From positions 16,064,885-16,128,884 of the forward strand of contig NC_034013.1 of the NCBI RefSeq assembly GCF_000346465.2: a stretch of 64,000 nucleotides of DNA, given 5' to 3'. Of the stretch, positions 1 through 11,445 are shown piece after piece; positions within the stretch are counted from its first letter, which is position 1, and each line of letters opens with the position of its first letter. The stretch is from Prunus persica (Eukaryota; Streptophyta; Magnoliopsida; Rosales; Rosaceae). The translations under genes were made by a program, and so were the position numbers. Below the pieces are notes generated by a model. That model was not told the DNA's origin. It saw only the letters and a list, made by a program, of their open reading frames with translations, and did not search any database.

Positions 1-412
1 TTTTTTTATTTATAAGTTTTCCAGGCCCATTCTGTTTTTTTGGTCAGATTTCAACAATTCAAGTTTTGACAATTCTTGTACAGTTTTTCCAGTTTCTCCA
101 ACTCTGCATATCTAAAGTTTTCATCATTCAAATACTTAAAAAAAACCTTAAAACCATAGCAAATCATCATCCACCACACATCTCCAAATACAGAAATTAA
201 TAATTACAGTCCATAGCAAATTGTGAGAGTAATCTCAATCACAATTTGCATATTTACAAAGTTCAAAAGAAAATCTAAATAAAAACAAATAAATTTCCAT
301 TACATATACACATACAATTCCATGAGTTGTTTCATATTCATATTAGATTTTCACCTCTGCACAAAGAAAGAAAAAATAGTTAGTAAACATATGAATTAAT
401 AACACAAAGAAA

Positions 413-2558
413 CTACAAATTATGATTAATGTAGAAAAGAAAGAAAACCTTTTTCCACTTTTCCAAAGCTTGGTAGAAATCTAACTCCTCCAATGTGGGT
501 TCTTTGTAGTAGCTAAACTCTTCTACCCTTAACCAATCACTACAACAAATCAATGCCTTCACGGTTTTTGGAGTTAATGAACTCCTAAAGGGATCTACAA
601 CTCTTTTTCCCATGCTAAAAGAACATTCCGAAGCCACAGTTGATGCTTGGACAACAAATACATCTTTTGCAACATTGGAAAGTATTGGAAATTTTTTAGC
701 ATTCTACTTCCACCAATCAAGCAATTTGAACTCATCATTGGTAAGATTCACGGGAGGTTCCAATAGGTATTTATCAATCTCATTTCTTATCTCAACAACA
801 TCCTTATCTCTCCTTGACTTTAAGAACTTTTGTAACCTTGATGATTTAGTAACATCATTGTTCACATGCAATGATCCTTCACTCTCTACATTACCATGAA
901 ATACTTGGGTAGCAGCTGGATTTTGCTTTCTATAGTAATCATACAAATTGTGTAAAAGTGTCTTGATCTCCAATGACATGTCAATAACCTCATTTTCATC
1001 GAACATGAAGTCACCCAAGTAAAATTCCACATCATCCATCTTGTATCAAGGATCTAGAATAACCGCCACAAAGAATAACTTGTTGATGTTATTCACATTT
1101 TCCCAATATTTATCAAACTTTCTCTTCATCATTGTTGCTATTTTGCACATAACAACATCATCAACATTCATCATTGTGTCTATCTCCTCCAAAAAAGAAC
1201 ATATCCCATGGAGTGGGGCATTAGAAGACACGATTTTTGATGCACTAAACCTCAAAGTAGCATCATAAAACTTCTTCAAAAGTTTGACAAATACCTTTGT
1301 ATTATCCCAATCCAATGAAGTTGGAGGCCCAACTCTTTTCTTCTTTTCCTTACCATGAGCTTCATACTCCTCAAAGTACCCCAAAAAGTTTGGGTCATCC
1401 TCCTACATCCTCTCAAAACCTTTTTGGAGCTTCAAAGCACTCTCCAACATCATGTAAGTTGAATTCCATCTTGTGCACACATCTAAAGGAACCACGGTTC
1501 TAGTATCAACCTTCTCCATCTCTCTAACAAGCCCTAAACTTCTCTAACCGTTAGGATGACCCCCTAATGTACTTAGCACAATTTCAAATACTCTCAATAG
1601 ATTGATGAATTTCTTTCATTCCATCGGTTACAATCAAGTTTGTAATATGTGCACAACACCCCACATGCAACAAACTATCATCACCTATGAGTGAATTCCA
1701 CTTTTCTAACCTCTTCTTCATGTAGCTAATACATCCATCATTGGAGGAAGCATTATCAACCGATATGGTGAAAACTTAGTCTATCCCCCATCCATTCAAA
1801 CATGCCTCCACAAGCCTACCAATTATATCCCCCTTATGATTAGAAATGACACAAAAATTAAGGATTCTCTTATGCAAGACCCAATCATCATCAATGAAGT
1901 GGGCCGCGAGAACCATGTAATTGATATTTTGAATGGACGTCTAAGTGTCGGTGGTAAGAGAGACTCTTTGTGCATTATGTGTTAGGACACTCTTGATTTT
2001 AGCTTTCTCCTCTTGATAAAGATCCCACACATCTCTAGCAATTGTTGTACGAGATGGCAAATCAAATATAGGTTGTGCCTCCTTCAAAAATTCAAGAAAC
2101 CCAATACCCTCCACATGACTTAATGGAAGCTCATCCCGAATAATCATCTTGACATATGCAATTCTACATCTCTCTTTACTAAATGCATGTGCTACTAGGT
2201 TACCCTCTTTCCCTTGGCCCTCAAATGAAAGGACTTTTTGTCTTTTCTCATGTCTCAATGGAGAATTCTTACATTGACTTCTCAAATGGTGCCATAAAGT
2301 GGATGTAGCATTCCTTTTACCATCACATGCATAGTCCTTTTTACAATACTTGCATATGCATCTAGACTCACTAGTTTCATCATCACACTTTATCTCTGTG
2401 AAATGATCCCAAACCCCCGAAGCATTCTTACAAGGCTTTCTTTTTCCTAAAGTACTAGGAGTTGATTTTGGAGGGTCTGATTGTGAAGGGGCTAATGGTG
2501 AAAGGGCTAATGGTGGTGGTGGGTTAGTTAAAACAGGAGTTTCAGATTCTGCTTCCAT
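413..2558 (-). pseudogene. BED zinc-finger hAT transposase (RICESLEEPER/Tam3 type), degraded
   Basis: Conceptual translation on the minus strand begins at 2558. It gives a BED zinc finger at residues about 45-100 (CKYC and HHLRSQC ligands), an RNase H-like transposase core with WNSTY (about 1460), a DUF4413-like linker (1046-1384) and a C-terminal hAT dimerisation region (ASECSFSMGKRV, 570-640). The order is that of an active hAT transposase. It is broken by in-frame stops at about 1941, 1776, 1600, 1550, 1405, 1059 and 704, and by an apparent 2-base deletion near 1525 that shifts the frame. At least two stops look like CGA-to-TGA changes, as expected from cytosine deamination. Otherwise the frame is well kept, so inactivation is probably recent. 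It cannot encode a working transposase as it stands. Confidence 0.85.
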
Positions 2559-3219
2559 TAAATTCCTAATACTCTACAAAAATACAAATTTTTGGTGCTT
2601 CAATAACCAAAAACAATAAGCATGTAATCAATATTGCATATTTGCCAAAGCAACAACCAAAATACAAATATTGCATATGCATATCTGCCAAAGCAGCAAC
2701 CAAAATACAAATATCACATTATTTAATAATTCCACTTTTCTAACATCTTATTTATGCCTTTAGCCTATATGAATTGTTGCCAAATTTAGTGTGACATTAC
2801 AATAATCATAGAACTTAAATTATTACTCAATATCTGCCAAATCACATTATTGAATGATGCAATTTTCCAAAATCCGAAATGAAATCATAAATAAGAAATA
2901 AAACTACCACAAAAAATAACAAATAAAACAACAACTGAAAAATACAAATAAATCAAACAGCAACAAAAAATCACTTCTATCCCAAAATCAATTCTATGAT
3001 CCTAGATATTATTAGAAATTACAACACCACCAGAAATAAATCAAACAAAAACAGAGTCAGATCAAAGAAATTACCTAGAGCAAGCCAATCGTTTCTTATG
3101 ATCCCAAAATCAATTATGTCCACCAAAAATCACAACAGAGTCAGACTAGATAAATAGAATTAACAAAAATTGTCAAATCCATAACATTTTTAATTAGGGT
3201 TTACACATATTAATACCTC

Positions 3220-3480
3220 AAACTGAGAGAGAGCGAGAGAGACTGAGAGAGAGCAGTCGACAGGGACCGAGAATGGCTAAGAGAGAGAGAGAGAGAGCGA
3301 GCGAAACTGGCTGAGGGAGACGAGAGTCAGAGCGGGTGAGAGAGAGAGTGACTGAGAGACTGAGTGATCGGGTGAGAAAAATCGTCAGAGAGAGAGAGAG
3401 AGAGGGTGAGAAGGAAGAGAAGATAGAGCCGAGAGTGATTCAGAGAGCAGCGGCGAGAGAGAGTCTGAGAGGAGAAGAGG
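3220..3480. repeat. GA-rich imperfect microsatellite tract
   Basis: Long runs of GAGA units interrupted by CGAGAG and CTGAGA blocks lie in the 5' untranslated part of the hAT element. The open frame across it (3336-3548) is a product of the low-complexity purine composition and is not a gene. Confidence 0.8.
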
Positions 3481-3796
3481 CGAAATGGAGAAAAAAAAAT
3501 CGAAGCAATGTTTTAGGGTTTCGCTCGATCCGGTGTAACATAGAGTAGGAAATGGTTTTCGCTCAACGAATCATCACTTGACACATGTATTAAGTATTTT
3601 TTTAATAATATAATTAAATTACTCGGTCCAGTCCGATTTTTGCTAGTTTGTAGCCAATTAAAACCGGTCCAACCCGGTTCATGGCCAATTCGGCCAATTT
3701 TTTTACCGATTTTTCAGTGTAAAAACCGAACTAAACCACTTTTGAAGGTCCGGTTCGGCCAATTCGGTCGGATTTTCGGTAATAATGCTCACCCTA

Positions 3797-5047
3797 TGTT
3801 TGTTGGGCATATTCTGCCGCAAAAGACTAATTTTCTTGTAGTGTACATAAAGTATATCAAATAAAATAGAGAACTTAAATCATAGAACAGAAAGGCGCTA
3901 CATATCGTCTTTAATTATATTTTTGGTAAGACAAAACATAATACATTATTATTAACTTATTATGTATTAAGACTTTTCTTACTGTTTATCCGTACTCACT
4001 GGCAGACCTACGTAGAGACAAGTGTAGGCTCACACTTAAATGTATTCTTCAATCATGTAGGCTACAATAAATAGAACATTTTGGCAATATTTTGCATGTT
4101 CAGTCCAATGGCCCCCAGTTGGCTCACTATCAACGCCCAAAATATCAGACCAGTTTAAGAAATAACTTAGTTTGTCTCCCATCCCACGTGTATTTTGTGT
4201 GATATTTTATAAAATATATAATATTACTACTTAAAAATATTTCCTCCACCTATTACTAATTAATTTTGAATTGAATGATTTGACATTCTTTTTTATTGTA
4301 AATGAAGCTTCATTCAGAAAATTGACCCAAGACTCTTTAATTTTAGCTTTAAATGGTGGACTGTCAGTCTGTCAATAGGATTAAGATTTAAATCAAGTCT
4401 TTGGTGGTTACGCTTAAGCTTCTAATTAGTATTTGCAAGAAAAACATATATAAAGTGAATGGTTTTTTCCAAGCTAGTATAGGCGGAGCTAGAATTGTAG
4501 TGACATGGACGGTAGGCAACATTTCTTGACAGGCAATAAATAAGGCACCAACGTTTTATATGTTTGGTTTTTCTTCGAATTTTGCTCTTATGGCTAAAGC
4601 TGCATTGAACTTGTTGCTGGACAGCACCTGAGAGAATGCAAGCTGCATTCTTCTTTCGGCATGCGTTTCAAAATAGTTTCCAACTGGATACTAGATGGCC
4701 TTTCTAGTGGCATTGGTTATTCCAAGTTACCTACTCAGTGTAACTGCTACTCATTGAAATGTCAAAAAGGAACCTGTAAGAGATGTAAAACGATCGAAAC
4801 AAACAGACGAATTACCCTTTTAAGCAACAAGTGTAGTTATTTCGTCAACACGAATTGAAAAATCATGTAGCTGTTTGCATTACCAATTCTTCTTTATGAC
4901 ATGCAGATAGAAACCTGTATTTTAGACATTTGTGGTTATCTATAGCCGATCCTCCTCTTCATTTCCTTCTAGATATAGAGCATTATTATCTCAAAAATGA
5001 TGGTTTGCTCATCTAGTTCTTAAGGGTCTTACTGAGGAGGGACTTAA
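3797..5047. other. Intergenic, nothing recognised
   Basis: AT-rich sequence between the hAT element and the LTR fragment. The only open frame of note (4661-4858, 65 codons) has no recognisable domain and no splice or promoter context, and I do not call it. Confidence 0.6.
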
Positions 5048-5390
5048 TGTTATAAAAAATAATAATAATATAAAGTAGAGAATATATGTAAAAGTAGAGA
5101 ATGAGAGAATTAGAATGTGTATGTGATATTCTGATAATGTATTGTGTGTTATTGTGTGTTTTCAAATGTGAATGAGGAGTGGCCTTTTATAGGCATCTAA
5201 AAACATGTAACCTTCACCAACTATAAAAGTTCTCCAACCAAAACATTAAAGTTTTTACCAACCAGAAATAAAACCTGAATATTAAATATTTATAACCCCC
5301 ATAATAAATAAAATAAAACAGCCAAAATAATTAAATAAATAAAATAGTTAAATTTTTAAAAACTTTTAAAATTTCAACAATCCCCCCACA
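5048..5390 (-). mobile_element. Truncated LTR retrotransposon: 3' LTR plus polypurine tract
   Basis: Read on the minus strand, a 332-bp LTR-like block starts TGTTGAAATTTT at 5379 and ends TTTTATAACA at 5048, giving TGTT...AACA ends. Inside is a TATA-like CCTATAAAAGG about 180 bases from the end, consistent with a U3/R promoter. Directly upstream of the LTR, in element orientation, is a purine tract read as TGTGGGGGGAT (5380-5390), which fits the polypurine tract that abuts 3' LTRs. No internal coding region follows; host-like sequence with an open frame begins about 60 bases further on. Superfamily is undetermined, perhaps Copia. I infer a truncated 3' end, not a solo LTR, because a solo LTR would lack the tract. 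Confidence 0.55.
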
Positions 5391-5450
5391 AGGTTTTCAA
5401 AATTTTACCTTCACAAAAAAACAGTGAAAAATATATAATATATATGGGCA

Positions 5451-6978
5451 ATGGCTTCACTTCCTACAGTGATCCGTCTTGATCTGTTTTTCAACGTGAA
5501 AAAACCACAAAAAGAAAAAGTAGAAGACGACGACAACGAGCAGAAGCAGGCCTCCCTAGATTCACATTATTCCCTTAATCTTCTGCCGCAACTGCTGGAG
5601 GTAGCCTGGTCCCACGATCCCCTAACCACCCTCAAGCTCATCTTCAACCTCAACTCTTGTCATTTTCATACGGGAAAATGGTACACCGACGCCTTCTACA
5701 CGGCGGCGTTTTGGCTCCACAAGAACCACCCCAAGACGCTAGTTTGCAACATCGATTCCTTTTCCACTCCGTTAGGGAATCTTTGGGAACTTATTGATAT
5801 TCTCTACCGCCTTCTCGGAGAACACGCGGTTATGGATCTCTTCCTGAAGCGCTTGGAGTCTGATGTTGATAAAATAATGCAGCATAAGCTGCAACTTAAG
5901 TCATCCGATTACTTAACGGACGAGGAAGATGAGTTCAAGGAAGACGAAGACGATGAAGATAGTACTTTTGATCCTCATCGTTTCGTTACTGAGGCTGCAG
6001 CTTGTTTGGTTACCAAACACCCCACGGCCTCTCATACCGCCCGCTCCGTTCTGCTGTGTGAAAGCATTGCGAAGAGGCTTTTCACACCCAAATCAGATCA
6101 ATCGTATGAACTGGAAGAGTGGGAGAAGTTTAGGAAATTGGTTTTGGCGCCCTTGCGCAATTATTGGTATCGTCAAGGAATGTTTGACCATCGCTGGAGC
6201 TGGGTGTTTGAGAAGCAGAAGTTGTGGCATCTTCAAACCGCAGTTAACAGTGACAGGCAGAGGAGCTATGAGGTTGAGAAGTATTTGGAGGAGGTGAAAG
6301 TAGCAGCAGCAAGAGGAGGAGGCGGCATTGGCATAATAAAGCCGGATGCTTTGGTTCTAGGGGAGATCATAAAATATGTATGCTATGCGGATTTCAGGGA
6401 AGTGGTTGAGCTTCAGTGGAAGGCAATGGTGGAGGACATAAACAGCAGCAAAAGCAGGGTTTGGGGAACTTTAAAAACTGCTTGGCAGTGTGTTGTCTCA
6501 CTGATATCCTGGGCAATGGCAGAGCATGGGCTATGAGTTTGGGACTTGTGGTGTCTGAACTGAGTGAAGAGCCGGTATGGAAAGGAAAGGTGATCACTTT
6601 CGGTGATTCCCAATATGAGCTGCTGCTGCATTCGATACAAGGCGATGATCTCAAATCCAAGGCCAAGTTTATGATGAGGACAAACAAAGATTTCAGCATA
6701 GCTAATTTTCCAGAGGCGTGTGATTTGATTCTGGAAGTGGCTGTGAATGAGAACTTAAAGCCAGAGCAGATGGTCAAGAAGGTGTTTGTGTTCACCGACT
6801 TTTCATGCCGTGGTATCGACTGGAAGCCTAGTTATGAGGCAGTACGGAGATTTTGAGTGGCTACTTAGACAATTTGGGCAAGGTATTCTTGGACAATGGT
6901 GGAGAAATTGGCGCGCACCAACTCATGGAAGCAGCCATTGCTGACAAAGAGTATCAAGCTCTCTCTGTGGTCGACTGA
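5451..6978 (+). pseudogene. DUF2828 family protein, frame-broken and internally deleted
   Basis: The first 335 or so codons from ATG 5451 match the plant DUF2828 family (uncharacterised proteins with a TROVE-like N-terminus and a vWA-like C-terminus). Landmarks are WSHDPLTTLKLI, FYTAAFWLHKNHPKTL and VVELQWKAMVED. After about 6450 the homology moves to another frame (KNCLAVC, then LVVSELSEEP..WKGKVITFGDS, to the stop at 6854). It moves to the third frame for the C-terminal tail (ILSGYLDNLGKVFLDNGGEIG to the TGA at 6976). The stretch that should carry the metal-binding DxSxS loop is scrambled, and a segment of some 35-40 residues before the tail appears deleted. With three frames in use and a lost metal site, I call it a pseudogene. 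A truncated 361-residue product from 5451-6536 remains possible. Family function is unknown. Confidence 0.8.
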
Positions 6979-7998
6979 ATTTTAGTGAGATCAAGATCAA
7001 TCAAATAGATATTTTGAGGTATGATGATCTAATCTGATGATATGATTTCACCAATTAGGTAGAATATTAATTAATTGGTTTACTAACCTTTATGTAGCAC
7101 TGATATATAGCCTAGCCTGTGCTTAGAGATTCTTGAGCAACATTTCAAATCATCATCCTGCATCATCTCTGTTTTAGTTTAATTGAATGTTAGAGTTGAG
7201 TTATTTTCTAGGTTTAGCTAGCTAGCAATATTTTCTGCTCTGGAAGTGAAAACTAATGGTATGTATTGATTGGGGATGATTGCATTTTATAGTATATTAT
7301 ATTATATTCGAGACTTAACGATTCATATGGTTTTTGGGCACTGGAAGATTAGAAATAAGATTACATACTTTGTTTCTTATTTTAAGTAGAGGGGAGCATG
7401 CAAATTCTCCATGGACATATGCCATAAGTGACCACAAAGAAAAATAGAAGGCAGCTCATGAACTCATTCTTTTATGAGATAAAACTGATTAGGCAGAAAC
7501 CTTCATTTTAATCTTCTGCTTATATTGTGTTCACATCATGAAAAACTGGAAATGCTAATGCTACAAAAGCACTTGTGGAAAGATGAATCAGAATATGATA
7601 GGGGCCCAGAGTTAAGAACAGAGTTACAAACATCTGTCCTTAAAATGGCAACACCTTTGGAGTATAAATGTGATACCAACAATCCCTTCCCTAATCTAAT
7701 TGGAGTTTTATGATTATGCATAGTCATTGCTTTGCAGCAACCATATTCTACTTCTTTTCCCTTTTTAAATTTTGAACCTTCTAGTAAATTAATGAATTTT
7801 TTTTTTTTGGATAGCAGATGCTCAAGGCCTCATAATTTCATAAGAACTGAAGTTTAGCATAGCATTGCTTTAAGTTCAGGTTCTCTACCCAAGTTGTGAT
7901 AGTGTAGGTAATGTTTAACTTTCCTTTTCCTTTGCACCCTTTGAGTTCCAGACAAAGGTAAAAGTAAATTCAGGACAAGTTTTCACCTATATGGCTGA

Positions 7999-8038
<40 letters not shown>

Positions 8039-8868
8039 TGCATAAATTTACATTACATGCAGACATAATGAGTATGAAGGCAACAAATCTCAAGGCACAT
8101 AGGTGGGCGCCAACACTTAAAGCATATGCAAGCAAAAAGCTTGTTCCCTTTTACACGTCTTTTTCCTTCTGCAGAATAGATAATATAGGTAGCTTGGTAG
8201 ATTTTGTACTTTTTCAACTTAGACTCGATTTCCCTTGCTATAAAGCAGAGTATAAACGACACACAACAACCATGTGGGATATGAAATGGAAAGCTTTGTT
8301 TATATGTCGTGCAAGTTCCTGATTCTGATGTCGAAAATTATCCACACCCAAATCGCAATTTCCGGATTCATAAAAGAGACAAGGAGCCAATGATGTTTTT
8401 GTATTGTTGGTTCCATAAAAGACTGAGAAACAAAAATCTTTTGTGATTTTTGTGAAATCTGAAAATATACTAGCTAGTGAAATTCACCATTATACTTGGG
8501 GGAGGATAAATCCAAAATGCCAAGGAACAAAGCTATAGGATAATTCCAACGGGTTGGCTTATGCATAGGCATAGGTGAGAGAGCTATGTGCCAAATTGAA
8601 GTTTTTGGACCAATTGCTTCCCATATTATTCCTAGTTAAAAATTTGAAGTAGATAGGTATGAGTGATTTCAAGTCATGGATGATAAGATTGGGAACATCT
8701 TTTGCCATACCTGAAATGATTACTGTTTTCAGGGAACACTCAAGTGCCCCTCCACTATACCAAATGGTGCATTTTTAGTTTTACAAAAACAAAACAAAAA
8801 AAGCCACCCAAAAAAAAGCAAGCCATAAGTCTCTCTCATCTCTGCATTTGCTTTAAATTTGGTCGTGC
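6979..8868. other. Intergenic, with a (TG)17 microsatellite
   Basis: AT-rich spacer. A perfect TG dinucleotide run occupies 8002-8035. The frames across it (for example 8005-8322) start inside the repeat and show no domain. The final few hundred bases presumably hold the promoter of the pyrophosphatase gene, but no distinct element stands out. Confidence 0.6.
8002..8035. repeat. (TG)17 microsatellite
   Basis: Seventeen uninterrupted TG units, likely length-polymorphic. Confidence 0.95.
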
Positions 8869-9395
8869 ATGAGCCAAAGTGGAGGAGAGCTAGGATCAGA
8901 AGAGATGGGAAGTTCTTATGAGGTTGCAAGAAATGCTAAGGATGTTTCACTTCAAGAACTCAGAGATAGGCTTGCTGAGTTTGCTCAAGTAAGAGGATGG
9001 GATCAATATCACAGTCCAAGGAACCTCCTTCTAGCTCTGGTAACAAACTCAAATCACTTTGTCACCCCATTTCACCAAGCTTCAATTCCCCAATTTTATT
9101 TATCTTCTTTCTTTGTTTTGAACTTTTTCCATTGCATAATATGTTTGTGCAGGTGGGAGAGGTTGGAGAATTGTCTGAAATTTTCCAATGGAAGGGAGAA
9201 GTTGCAAGAGGACTGCCTAATTGGACTTGTGATGAGAAAGAGCATTTGGAAGAGGAGCTCTCTGATGTCTTGCTTTATCTGATTCAACTTGCTGATGTTT
9301 GTGGACTTGATCTTGGACAAGCTGCACTCTCCAAAATTGTCAAGAATGCTAGGAAATACCCTGTTACCAATCAAACACCAAACTCCACCAACTAG
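8869..9395 (+). CDS. DCTPP1: dCTP pyrophosphatase 1-like MazG-fold protein
   Basis: Two coding exons, 8869-9039 and 9153-9395, joined across a 113-bp GT-AG intron (CTG|gtaaca ... tgcag|GTG), encode 137 residues. The product is a small all-alpha NTP pyrophosphatase that hydrolyses dCTP and modified dCTPs to the monophosphate and pyrophosphate, cleaning the nucleotide pool. The family's paired metal-binding motif is complete: GEVGELSE at about residues 58-65 (both E residues) and EEELSDVL at about 88-95 (E and D). The length is normal for plant members (about 120-170 residues). The intron splits the GEVGELSE region right after ALV, and the frame is kept. The start ATG is the first in frame with the conserved SLQELRDRLAEFA helix. 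No target peptide is visible, so a cytosolic location is inferred. Confidence 0.9.
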
Positions 9396-10110
9396 CTGTC
9401 AGCAAACAGCCTTAAAATTTCCTTGTGTTTTTATGTGTCTTGTTGTAAGTCTTGCTACAGCTTTATCCTTGTGCTGCTGATCATGTCAACTATGAGCAAA
9501 GTTTTGTTCAGAGAAACATCTATTTTCCAATGCTTCTAAATAATATCATCTTTCGCCGTTGTTGATAATCTGACGTCTCTTTTAATCTCCTAAGGCAGAA
9601 ACTATGCGATTACTTTGAGCTAGGTTTTTGTTCTTTAGCCAAATGGGATGTGAGTGCAACTTGACAAAATTGTCCTTGTCGGCATAACTGCCTCAGCCAT
9701 CCAAAGTGGAGCAAATAAATATATAGATAGAGAGAGGGTAGGCTGGCTAGTTTTATATTTATTTGGCCATGGCTTCCTAGTAGTAGTACTGAATCTCTAC
9801 ATGATCACTGAAAGCCAGAGAGAGGTTTTGTGAATGATTATCGAAGAAGATGATCTTATTCTTTATCCAGGAAAGTTAGTGTGTGGTGGGGTTAAACTCT
9901 AATTGCTTGGTGGAGCACTTGAGAGACAATACACAAAAAGAAATATGCCTCAAGCATAATCTAGCTGATGTACCTTGGACTTGGAGGACAAAAGAATCTT
10001 ACAATGCAACTTAAAGAAATGACACATTATTTACTGATTTTTTTTATTATTGTCATCCTCATCATCTTCAAGTTTGATTGCATATAATAATTAGTGACTG
10101 ACTCTACTTA
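9396..10110. other. Intergenic, nothing recognised
   Basis: The 3' untranslated region of the pyrophosphatase gene probably ends within the first few hundred bases. The rest is AT-rich without a coding or structural signal. Confidence 0.5.
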
Positions 10111-11028
10111 GAGCAACTCCACCCTTTAGGGCAAAGTCTAAGGCAAGGGCAAGCAAGGGCTGTCACTATTCACGTGAATAGTGTCAGCCTTGCCATTTGC
10201 GGTTCCACCCACAAGGGCAAAGTCTAGGACAAGTTTAGGGCAAATACTATTCATTGTACTTTATTTCCTATTTTTTTATATTTTAAATCATTAATTTTGA
10301 TAATCTTTTGTAATTAAATTTTCGGATAAGATTTTCGGATGAGAATCTCGGTTGCCACGTGTCTTATTCCAGATAAAATTTTCGGATATTCATTAATAAA
10401 AATTATAATATCAGATTTCCGATAAAATTTTCACCCTCTAAAATTGTGCCACGTGTCCCATGTCAGATAAGATTTTCAGATATTTTTAAAAAATTATAAT
10501 CTCATATTTCAGATAAGATTTTCACCCTCTAAAATTGTACCACGTGTCCCAATATTGGAAGGAGAATAGTTTGTGTAGAGAATTGGTGAGAAAAGTGAAT
10601 AATGTGAGTGGAGAGTAAAAAATATTGGGGATGGAGAAGAATTGTATGAAGATTTTGTGTGGAAAGTAAATAAAATGGTTAGGTATTTATAGGGAAAAAA
10701 TACTGAATTTTTTGGTATTTTTTAAAAAAAATTTCAGAATTTTTCAGAATTTTTTTGCAATTTTTTTAGCAAAAAAAACGAGGACCGTCGGATTTCTGGA
10801 AAAAAATCCATCGGAGCGTCCCTGGCGCGACACGTGGCTTTTTACTGTTCGTTGCTGTCAGGGCTGACGTCAGCCAACTCCGGCTCAAGCCTAGGCTGAA
10901 GTTGCCCTTGGGCCTGCCCGGGCTCGTGGGACCCAGCTGCTGCCCGGGCTTCCTTCCTCGCGCTGGAGCTACTTCGGGCTGGCCTAGTGGCCCTTTCACC
11001 CGGTTTGGGCGATGCGCTGGGCTTGCTC
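10111..11028. mobile_element. Non-autonomous PIF/Harbinger-like element (918 bp) with TTA target duplication
   Basis: The ends are GAGCAACTCCACCC (left) and, inverted, GAGCAAGCCCAGCGC (right), flanked by TTA on both sides (10108-10110 and 11029-11031). This matches the 3-bp TTA/TAA duplication of Harbinger/Tourist elements. No transposase is encoded; frames inside are spurious. The interior has a tandem duplication of about 90 bp (10356-10540), each unit beginning CCACGTGTC and containing CAGATAAGATTTTC-type sequence. It also has a 20-base perfect palindrome (10164-10183) centred on CACGTG. Five CACGTG hexamers occur in total. The right third (10790-11020) is unusually GC-rich for this window. 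Confidence 0.65.
10164..10183. promoter_or_regulatory. Perfect 20-bp palindrome centred on a G-box
   Basis: CACTATT-CACGTG-AATAGTG is a perfect inverted repeat lying within the 918-bp element. The centre is the canonical G-box bound by bHLH and bZIP factors. Whether it is used is unknown. Confidence 0.6.
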
Positions 11029-11049
11029 TTAGTGAAAGAAAGTTTCTAA

Positions 11050-11338
11050 GAGCATCCGAAATAGTTCAATTTATTAAACTTTTTTTTTACAGCTATTTAA
11101 CTGAAATGTAGTTTTATTTGGAGTGGTGCATTTCAATAGCTTACAAATTAAGAAACTATATTTTTTTAAATATCTTTTTAAATGATTGAATAAAATAAAA
11201 TGAATAAAGTTAATTACAATAAGAATTATACAATTAAAATGGTTTTAAAGAGATCGACCAATTTTACATAATAACAAATTAATAACAAAATTTTCTTTGG
11301 TTAGTGATAATATTATATTAACACCATTGCAGATGCTC
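11050..11338. mobile_element. Tourist-like MITE (289 bp) with TAA target duplication
   Basis: The left end GAGCATCCGAAATAG and the inverted right end GAGCATCTGCAATGG match at most positions. They are flanked by TAA at 11047-11049 and 11339-11341. The body is AT-rich and non-coding. It lies 18 bp from the previous element's target duplication and shares the GAGCA terminus, so both were probably moved by related Harbinger transposases. Confidence 0.7.
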
Positions 11339-11445
11339 TAAGAAATTCAGTAGAAATTGAAAGGAAAAAAATACACATTTTCTCCTAACAATAAAAAGTG
11401 AAACATCTAGCCAACTGAGTCTAACCTAGTGAAAATAGCCCCTAT

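Larger units (their letters stand above)
1..3796 (-). mobile_element. hAT superfamily DNA transposon, inactivated, left end outside window
   Basis: The right terminus reads, on the minus strand, TAGGGTGAGCATT, a typical plant hAT terminal inverted repeat. It is followed inward by a purine- and CCGAA-rich subterminal region (3620-3790), a GA-rich 5' region (3220-3480) and a degraded BED-finger transposase on the minus strand. No matching left terminus occurs between 1 and 413, so the element continues beyond the window. The presumed 8-bp target duplication is 3797-3804 and cannot be confirmed without the other end. The superfamily call is firm from the coding content. The exact right end rests on the TIR-like motif only. 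Confidence 0.8.

Noticed and set aside
3336..3548. Arg/Glu-rich open frame
   Set aside because: Product of the GA-rich low-complexity tract in the hAT 5' region.
5929..6297. Alternate-frame 122-codon open frame within the DUF2828 pseudogene
   Set aside because: Shadow frame of the homologous reading; its residues match nothing while the other frame matches DUF2828.
10766..11111. GC-rich open frames on both strands in the Harbinger-like element
   Set aside because: They lie wholly in the element's non-coding right part and cross its terminal repeat; no transposase or other domain.
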